DNA of 8,838 nucleotides from NCBI GenBank assembly GCA_002503595.1, contig DASC01000062.1, positions 12,525-21,362 on the forward strand, written 5' to 3'. Shown here in pieces: positions 6,448 through 8,838 of the stretch. The notes under the pieces were generated by a model. The model made no database searches. It was not told where the DNA came from and saw nothing but the letters and a program-made list of their open reading frames with translations. Both the position numbers and the translations under genes were made by a program. How positions within the stretch are numbered: the first letter of the stretch is position 1; each line of letters begins with the position of its first letter. Source of the stretch: Candidatus Methanogaster sp. UBA203. GTDB taxonomy: Archaea; Halobacteriota; Methanosarcinia; Methanosarcinales; Methanogasteraceae.

Positions 6448-8838
6448 TCACAAACTCATGTTCCCAGCCGCCGCCTGCAGGATCATGAGCACGTCGAGTG
6501 ATGTGACCTTGCCGTCTCCACTTACGTCCGCGGCGGCGAGCGTCGTAGGGTCGCACGGGCGGCTGCCTGCCGCGATATCGAGTGCGATTGCGGCATCGGC
6601 GGGGGTGATTTTGCCGTCGCGGTTAAGGTCGCCGGGTGTCTGTGGCTCGTGCCATGGATTCATCAGGGGATGGTGGTCCATGTTCGAGCCGCCCGGGATC
6701 AGGTGCGGATCGTCGCCGATGCCGTCTCCGTTGGTGTCGTTGCCGGTGTAGTCGGAGTAGTAGTTTCCTTCGGTGCTGGAGTTCCAGTGGTTGGTGCAGA
6801 AGTCGTAGGCGTTGTTGTTTGTGTTGTTGAGGAGGTTGTTGTGGTAGATGAGGTTGTTATTACTTGAATACTGTGGGCAGATACCGTACCACTCGTTGTT
6901 CGCCGCGGTGTTGCCAGTGAGGTCGTTATTACTCGAATGATGTAGGTAGATGCCGTAATAGTTGTGATTCGATGCGGTGTTGTTTGAGAGTCTGCTGTTA
7001 CTCGAATAGGATAGGCGGATGCCGTTGTAGTTGTTGTTCGATGCAGTATTGTCAGCGAGTGTACTATTTCCCGAATACTGTATGCATATACCATATTCAC
7101 TGTTGTTCGATGCGCTGTTGTCAGCGAGTGTACTATTTCCCGAATACTGTATGCATATACCATATTCACTGTTGTTCGATGCGCTGTTGTCAGTGAGGGT
7201 GCTGTTGCTCGAATACTGTAGGTAGATGCCGTGGTTGTTGTTATACGACGCGTTGTTGCCAATAAGGTCGCCGTTACTCGAGTGATACAGGTAGATGCCG
7301 TAATAGTCGTGATTCGATGCGGTAACGTTTTCTATCCTTGAATTATCTGAGTATACACACAGTACTCCCATATCGTTATTTGTTAATGCCAAATCTTTCA
7401 CTGTTATATTTGTGGAGTTTATGACCCCCACAAAACCAGCATTACATGGTACTCGTACGTCTTCTTTGTTAATCCAGTAATAAATCGGTTTTCCATTCAC
7501 AAGGTTGCTTCTATCTACGCTCTGCATGAAATGAGAAAGATTATCGCCATGAACGCCAAAATTATAGTTATTTCCCGACATTATGTTGCCTGTTAGGTTG
7601 TTGTTGCTCGAATGATACAGATAGGTACCGTGGTCGTTGTTGTTCGATGCATTGTTATTTAAGAGTATATTGTCGCTCGAATGGTACAGGCGAATGCCAT
7701 GGTTATTGCACGATGCGTTGTTGCCAGTAAGGTTATCACTGCTTGAATAATACAGGTAGATGCCGTAACAGATGTTGTTCAACGCGTTGTTGCCAGTAAG
7801 GTTATCACTGCTCGAATGATACAGGTAGATGCCGTGATCGTCGTTGTTCGATGCATTGTTATTTGAGAGTGTATTGTTGCTCGAATGATCTATACGGATG
7901 CCACAACAGCTGTTGTTCAACGCGGTATTATCGGCGAGGTTGTTGTTGCTCGAAGACTCCAAGCGGATGCCATACCAGTTATTATTCGACGCGTTGTTGT
8001 CGGTGAGGTTGTTGCCCGAAGACCGTAGACAGATGCCACAGTCGTTATCCGACACATTGTTGCCCACAAGGTTGTTGTTACTTGAATAATAACATATGTA
8101 GATACCGTGTTCGTCATTGCCCGATGCGTTGTTGCCAGTGAGGCTGTTGGTGTTGCTACAACCTTGCAAACGGATACCATCGCCGTTGTCCAATGCATTG
8201 TTGCCGGTAAGGTTGTTGTTATTGCTCGAAGAGGATATGCGGATGCCGTAGATGCCGTTGTTTGATACGTTGTTATCTATGAGATCGTTGCTGCTCGAAC
8301 CATATAAGCAGATGCCGTCGCCGTTGTTGTCCGAGGCAGCGTTGCCAGTGATGGCGTTGTTGCTCGAAGAACCTATGTAGATACCGTCGCCGTTGTTCGA
8401 TGCGTTGTTGTCAATGAGATTGTTATCGTTGCTCGAATAACCCAAGCAGATGCCGTCGCCGTTGTTGCGCGATGCTTTGTTGTTTGAGAGTGTGTTGTTG
8501 CTCGAATAACTCAGATCAATGCCGTACCAGTAGTTGTCCGATATGCTGTTGCCAGTGAGGGCGCTGTTACTCGAATGATACAGGTAGATGCCCTGGCTGT
8601 TGTTCGATACGCTGTTGCCAGTGAGGGCGCTGTTACTCGAATGATACAGGTAGATGCCGTGATCGTTGTTCGATGTGGTAATGTTTTCTATCCTTGAATT
8701 GTTCGTGTATACAAACAGTACCCCCACACCATTATTCGTCAATGTTAAATCCCTCACTGTTATATTTGTGGAGTTTACAATTCCCACAAAACCAACGTCG
8801 TCTGGCACACATCTGTCTCTTTGATCAACACAGTAATA
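6448..8838 (-). CDS. NosD-like beta-helix surface protein with C-terminal dockerin (5' partial)
   Basis: The frame is open to the window edge, so the N-terminus is missing; the GTG at 8808 lies inside a conserved segment (YYCVDQRDRCVPDDVGFVG) and is not a real start. About 797 residues are visible. Most consist of about 23 repeats of 22-24 residues with a consensus like NLTGNNASNNxHGIYLYHSS, coils of a right-handed parallel beta-helix (NosD/periplasmic copper-binding/CASH-type fold). The segment VNGKPIYYWINKEDVRVP (7440-7510) starts a second large module. After the helix comes NNLIYHNNLLNNTNNNAYDF and GNYYSDYTGND, the usual cap, then a type I dockerin (6451-6633) with two calcium loops, DLNRDGKITPADAA and DVSGDGKVTSLDVL. 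Dockerins bind cohesin domains, so the protein is expected to be secreted and docked on a cell-surface or extracellular scaffold. No signal peptide, catalytic residue or cohesin is visible here. Ligand, probably polysaccharide or surface partner, is unknown. Confidence 0.88.
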   Translation of the reverse strand, partial: YYCVDQRDRCVPDDVGFVGIVNSTNITVRDLTLTNNGVGVLFVYTNNSRIENITTSNNDHGIYLYHSSNSALTGNSVSNNSQGIYLYHSSNSALTGNSISDNYWYGIDLSYSSNNTLSNNKASRNNGDGICLGYSSNDNNLIDNNASNNGDGIYIGSSSNNAITGNAASDNNGDGICLYGSSSNDLIDNNVSNNGIYGIRISSSSNNNNLTGNNALDNGDGIRLQGCSNTNSLTGNNASGNDEHGIYICYYSSNNNLVGNNVSDNDCGICLRSSGNNLTDNNASNNNWYGIRLESSSNNNLADNTALNNSCCGIRIDHSSNNTLSNNNASNNDDHGIYLYHSSSDNLTGNNALNNICYGIYLYYSSSDNLTGNNASCNNHGIRLYHSSDNILLNNNASNNNDHGTYLYHSSNNNLTGNIMSGNNYNFGVHGDNLSHFMQSVDRSNLVNGKPIYYWINKEDVRVPCNAGFVGVINSTNITVKDLALTNNDMGVLCVYSDNSRIENVTASNHDYYGIYLYHSSNGDLIGNNASYNNNHGIYLQYSSNSTLTDNSASNNSEYGICIQYSGNSTLADNSASNNSEYGICIQYSGNSTLADNTASNNNYNGIRLSYSSNSRLSNNTASNHNYYGIYLHHSSNNDLTGNTAANNEWYGICPQYSSNNNLIYHNNLLNNTNNNAYDFCTNHWNSSTEGNYYSDYTGNDTNGDGIGDDPHLIPGGSNMDHHPLMNPWHEPQTPGDLNRDGKITPADAAIALDIAAGSRPCDPTTLAAADVSGDGKVTSLDVLMILQAAAGNMSL
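7051..7188 (-). repeat. Exact 69-bp tandem duplication
   Basis: 7051-7119 and 7120-7188 are identical over all 69 bases by direct reading; both begin GTCAGCGAGTGTACTATTTC. Each encodes the same 23-residue coil including NSTLADNSASNNSEYGICIQ. Neighbouring units differ at many positions, so this copy is recent. Confidence 0.9.
7327..7482 (-). repeat. Module header repeated at 8683-8838, offset 1,356 bp
   Basis: This block aligns to 8683-8838 at a constant offset of 1,356 bp (452 codons) with no gap at the points checked, for example GTTTTCTATCCTTGAATT and CTGTTATATTTGTGGAGTTT. It encodes the conserved YYW...VP...GFVGVINSTNITV segment, then TNND-GVL-VY---SRIEN. It marks the start of each large beta-helix module. 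Confidence 0.85.
8545..8658 (-). repeat. 66-bp near-tandem repeat with 48 identical bases
   Basis: GCTGTTGCCAGTGAGGGCGC begins at 8545 and again at 8611. The first 48 bases of the two units are identical and the remaining 18 differ. They encode the consecutive SSNSALTGNS coils near the 5' end of the visible reading frame. Confidence 0.85.

Larger units (their letters stand above)
6870..8670 (-). repeat. Array of about 23 in-frame beta-helix coding repeats (66-72 bp)
   Basis: The plus strand shows a recurring string like TTGTTCGATGCGTTGTTGCC followed by GTTGTTGCTCGAATGATACA. Each unit encodes one coil of the beta-helix. Unit lengths are multiples of three, so gain or loss of units keeps the frame. 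Copies range from identical to about half identical. The array is interrupted at about 7320-7590 by the non-repeat module header. Confidence 0.85.

Noticed and set aside
6176..6556. 126-residue minus-strand frame spanning the gap and the end of the beta-helix gene
   Set aside because: It is antisense to the ATPase relic and out of frame with the dockerin coding sequence, with no protein family character.
6699..7262. Thr-rich 187-residue minus-strand frame
   Set aside because: It is a shadow of the beta-helix gene, created because the repeat period is a multiple of three.
6870..8670. Regular repeats resembling a CRISPR array
   Set aside because: The units are continuous, vary in sequence, have no unique spacers, and read in frame as beta-helix coils.

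Overview
The window looks archaeal, probably a methanogen relative such as an ANME or Syntrophoarchaeum-type euryarchaeote. This is inferred from gene content and signals, not from any marker gene. Supporting signs are a TATA-like box with a Shine-Dalgarno motif just before the first gene, a CARDB-type surface protein of the archaeal COG1361 style paired with a MacB-like ABC exporter, and a long NosD-type right-handed beta-helix surface protein ending in a dockerin domain. No rRNA, tRNA or CRISPR array was seen.

Layout. (1) 1-178: promoter region. (2) 179-2005 (+): a CLC-family anion channel or transporter with two C-terminal CBS domains. (3) 2006-2328: a non-coding gap with an imperfect 61-nt hairpin and short CGCAGAG-type repeats. 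(4) 2329-5478 (+): a tight three-gene unit made of an exported, membrane-anchored CARDB protein broken by two compensating frameshifts, an FtsX/MacB-like permease and its ATPase. (5) 5507-6156 (-): a VapBC-like toxin-antitoxin pair, with a perfect 12-bp palindrome at its promoter. (6) about 6239-6385 (+): a decayed second copy of the 3' end of the ABC ATPase gene, so the toxin-antitoxin pair sits between an intact and a ruined copy of the same gene end. (7) 6448-8838 (-): a giant Asn/Ser-rich beta-helix protein with dockerin, whose 5' end lies outside the window.

How the parts relate. The CARDB protein, permease and ATPase probably form one envelope export or surface-assembly unit; its extracytoplasmic partner is broken here, or the assembly has errors. 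The toxin-antitoxin pair is an independent accessory module. The beta-helix protein is built from about 23 visible repeats of 22-24 residues and from two large modules 1,356 bp apart. It contains an exact 69-bp tandem duplication, so it appears to be evolving by in-frame repeat gain and loss.

I did not find a clearly undescribed multi-gene system. The most unusual points are the toxin-antitoxin pair between ATPase copies, the paired frameshifts, the in-frame expandable dockerin surface protein, and the non-canonical CLC residues.
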